The position numbers and the translations under genes were made by a program. Shown piece by piece: positions 61,982 through 64,000 of a stretch of 64,000 nucleotides of DNA. This DNA comes from Gracilaria gracilis (taxonomy: Eukaryota; Rhodophyta; Florideophyceae; Gracilariales; Gracilariaceae): assembly GCA_030374805.1 (NCBI GenBank), contig JARGSG010000224.1, forward strand, positions 558,001 through 622,000, given 5' to 3'. Positions within the stretch are counted from its first letter, which is position 1. The number at the start of each line of letters is the position of its first letter. The notes below the pieces were generated by a model that worked only from the letters and a program-made list of their open reading frames with translations, ran no database searches and was not told where the DNA came from.

Positions 61982-63508
61982 ATGGCGCAGGTGCGTATTG
62001 GAAACTACAAGCTGGGCAAGATGCTCGGCGTTGGTAGTTTCAGTCGCGTCAAAATCGCAGAGCACGAACCCACCGGCAAGAAAGTCGCCGTCAAGATTCT
62101 CAACCGTCACAAGATCCGCGATCAGGGTATGGAGGAGAAGCTTAAGCGAGAGATTAAGATCCTCAAGCTGTGCATGCACCCGCATATCATTCGCCTCTAC
62201 GAGGTCATTGAAACTTCTACCGACGTGTACGTTATCACCGAGTATTCCTCCGGGGGTGAACTCTTTGATTATATCGTTGAGCGCGGAAGACTGGCCGAAC
62301 CAGAGGCGCGTCGCTTTTTCCAGCAAATCATATCGGGCGTAGAATACTGCCACAAGCATATGGTCGCGCACCGCGATCTCAAACCGGAAAATTTGCTCCT
62401 CGATGAGCACTCGAACGTCAAGATAGCCGATTTTGGACTCAGTAACTGCATGCGAGACGGTTGTTTCCTCAAGACCAGTTGCGGAAGCCCCAACTACGCC
62501 GCTCCAGAAGTTATTTCGGGCAAGTTGTACGCAGGACCGGAGGTTGATATATGGAGTTGCGGCGTCATTGTTTACGCGTTGCTCTGCGGAACTCTTCCTT
62601 TTGATGATGAGAGCATTCCCTACCTGTTTCGGAAGATCAAAGGCGGTCTCTACATATTGCCAAGCTATTTGTCGGATCTCAGCAAAGACCTCATTTCCAA
62701 AATGCTCGTCACCGATCCTTTGAAGCGCATCAACATGGATGAGATTCGGAGACATCCTTGGTTCTTGCAGGACCTTCCACGATATCTGGCAGTTTCGTCC
62801 CGCGTGGGCGCTCATCTAGACCACATTGACGAAGACATACTGCAAGATGCGTTGCGAAAGACCCAGCACCCGCGCGACAAAGTTACGAGAGCATTACGAA
62901 AGGGACGACGAAACCACTACACTGTTGCGTACCACCTAATCAAAGACGCGCAGCAGAACCTAGATACAAGTCTAGACCCAGCTGCTGCGTTGAGCGGGGC
63001 CGATGCGGAAAGCATGGACCAGGGGTCGTTTAGTGGGTTCAGTGCACATGTGCAACACGTTTTCATGAATGGGGCTCCTCCTGTTCCGGAGAGTCCCATG
63101 ATAACTGATACACAGGGGAGTGCGGACATGTCAGCGAGTGAGTCGAACGGCATGGTATTGCAGACACCGCTCATGACGTCGCCAAATGGATCGCTGCACG
63201 CTGGGACAAGATTGGGAGAACGCGAGTGGGATGTTGGAATTCGATGCGCACAACGACTGCCAGCAGATGCGATGATGGAAGTATACCGAGCGCTTCACGC
63301 GCTGCACTGGCGGTGGAAGACTCCTCCGAGACAAAGTTTTCAAATACGCGTATTGGTGGACAATAGCGGACAAGAACGGCCAGTGAGATTGTGTCTGCAG
63401 TTGTTCAAGTCATCGTCGGGATACCAGCTGGACGTACAACGGATCGATGGGGACCTTATTGCTTACTTTGTTGCTTGCTCGGAGCTGATGAGAGAGTTGC
63501 GAGTGTAG
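61982..63508 (+). CDS. SNF1/AMPK-type protein kinase catalytic subunit
   Basis: Energy-sensing kinase (SnRK1 in plants). The 508-residue protein has a complete kinase domain: LGVGSFSRVKIAEH, Lys38, HRDLKPENLLL (Asp132), DFG (Asp150) and the activation loop LKTSCGSPNYAAPE with Thr165, the site phosphorylated in AMPK. GPEVDIWSCGVIVYALLCGTLPF is typical of the family. A UBA/autoinhibitory-like segment (DEDILQDALRK) follows, then a linker with a variable Ser-rich part. The KA1-like C-terminus (about 415-508) includes EVYRALHALHWRWK and ends SELMRELRV. It would pair with beta and gamma subunits encoded elsewhere. Confidence 0.95.
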   Translation: MAQVRIGNYKLGKMLGVGSFSRVKIAEHEPTGKKVAVKILNRHKIRDQGMEEKLKREIKILKLCMHPHIIRLYEVIETSTDVYVITEYSSGGELFDYIVERGRLAEPEARRFFQQIISGVEYCHKHMVAHRDLKPENLLLDEHSNVKIADFGLSNCMRDGCFLKTSCGSPNYAAPEVISGKLYAGPEVDIWSCGVIVYALLCGTLPFDDESIPYLFRKIKGGLYILPSYLSDLSKDLISKMLVTDPLKRINMDEIRRHPWFLQDLPRYLAVSSRVGAHLDHIDEDILQDALRKTQHPRDKVTRALRKGRRNHYTVAYHLIKDAQQNLDTSLDPAAALSGADAESMDQGSFSGFSAHVQHVFMNGAPPVPESPMITDTQGSADMSASESNGMVLQTPLMTSPNGSLHAGTRLGEREWDVGIRCAQRLPADAMMEVYRALHALHWRWKTPPRQSFQIRVLVDNSGQERPVRLCLQLFKSSSGYQLDVQRIDGDLIAYFVACSELMRELRV

Positions 63509-63593
63509 CAAATGAACATGAGCTGGGCCGGCGCGCGTGCAGAATGGAACGTAGTGTATATGGGGAGTTGATTGCGGTTAGTTTACTTTGCAG

Positions 63594-64000
63594 TTACACT
63601 ATAAGCGAGCTGGTGAGGTTGGGAAACCTTCTGAACAAGGCGATGATGCAGGTGTCATCCAGACCATGGCCACGCATGTTTGCTGAGCGCGAGGCTCTGT
63701 GTTCGGTGTAGGTTCCTAACATGCGGCATAGTTGGTCGGGTAGCGGCCTCTGCACGCCACATCCATGCAAGCCTAATCGATGTAAATATGGTACATTGCC
63801 CCAGTCGGACGGCAGCTCCGGGATGTTATTAAAGTGCAGCAGGAGCGTCTCCAGCTTTGGTAGCAGGAGCACGGCAGTGGGAAATGCGCTGAGATTGTTG
63901 TGCGAGAGGTTGAGGAAGCGGAGGCTGGTACAGTGGCGGATCTCAGGGGGAATACGGCGGAGACGACAGTGCGATAGGTCGAGCAGCTGCAGCTGGCGCA
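63594..64000 (-). CDS. Leucine-rich-repeat protein, 3' part (continues past the window)
   Basis: The minus-strand frame is open to the right edge, so only the C-terminus is present. About three LRR units are visible (LQLLDLSHCRLRRIPPEI, LRFLNLSHNNLSAFP, LETLLLHFNNIPELP), followed by a non-repeat tail ending PNLTSSLIV. The spacing of about 23 residues fits the plant/Ras-group intracellular LRR type. No kinase or membrane part is visible in the window. Confidence 0.8.
   Translation of the reverse strand, partial: RQLQLLDLSHCRLRRIPPEIRHCTSLRFLNLSHNNLSAFPTAVLLLPKLETLLLHFNNIPELPSDWGNVPYLHRLGLHGCGVQRPLPDQLCRMLGTYTEHRASRSANMRGHGLDDTCIIALFRRFPNLTSSLIV

Overview
This is nuclear DNA of a eukaryote with a primary plastid, most likely a unicellular red alga (rhodophyte); I cannot name the species. 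The evidence is: intron-poor genes, short spliceosomal introns with GTAAGT-like donors and CTAAC-type branch points, canonical histones H3 and H4, a mitochondrial small-TIM gene, and several proteins with a single (not bipartite) Phe-containing, Ser/Arg-rich plastid transit peptide. It also carries a GMC oxidoreductase with the diagnostic residues of the algal fatty acid photodecarboxylase. A glaucophyte is not excluded. Base composition is patchy: very GC-rich blocks (about 24.4-29.6, 34.3-35.7, 39.6-43 and 51-51.5 kb) alternate with AT-richer, gene-poor stretches.

Layout. 0.6-9.3 kb: membrane metalloprotease, small spliced membrane protein, acidic nuclear-type protein, organellar prolyl-tRNA synthetase, an interrupted spliced gene, coiled-coil protein. 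9.9-17.6 kb: flavin oxidoreductase fusion, GT14 glycosyltransferase, LURP-one-like protein, nucleotide-sugar transporter. 17.9-20.0 kb: an apparently intact pogo/Tigger-like DDE transposon with terminal inverted repeats. 20.5-30 kb: Tudor-like repeat protein, Pro/Thr-rich surface protein, divergent kinase fused to armadillo-like repeats. 30-34 and 35.6-38.8 kb: two gene-poor intervals. 34-43.4 kb: Mn-type superoxide dismutase, two paralogous spliced two-finger C2H2 proteins, ADCK1-like ABC1 kinase, helicase-associated-repeat protein. 44.5-58.7 kb: TFIIE-alpha, spliced TIM10, CINP-like protein, plastid DUF2358 protein, photodecarboxylase, USP12/46-type deubiquitinase, a SOUL-like plastid protein, ALG3 and TRM5. 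59-61 kb: divergent histone H3/H4 pair. 62-64 kb: SNF1/AMPK catalytic subunit and the 3' part of an LRR gene.

Functional themes are ordinary eukaryotic housekeeping (N-glycan assembly, tRNA modification, basal transcription, mitochondrial import, chromatin, energy signalling) plus plastid functions. I see no bacterial-style operon, CRISPR array or rRNA/tRNA gene. Gene models marked as spliced were built by eye from splice signals and reading-frame continuity. The most interesting items are the photodecarboxylase; a TIM10 gene that seems to need a 2-nt microexon; stem-loops after both histone genes; a recurrent palindromic TACCAACGGTA motif in intergenic DNA; and the duplicated zinc-finger genes with a conserved intron inside finger 2.
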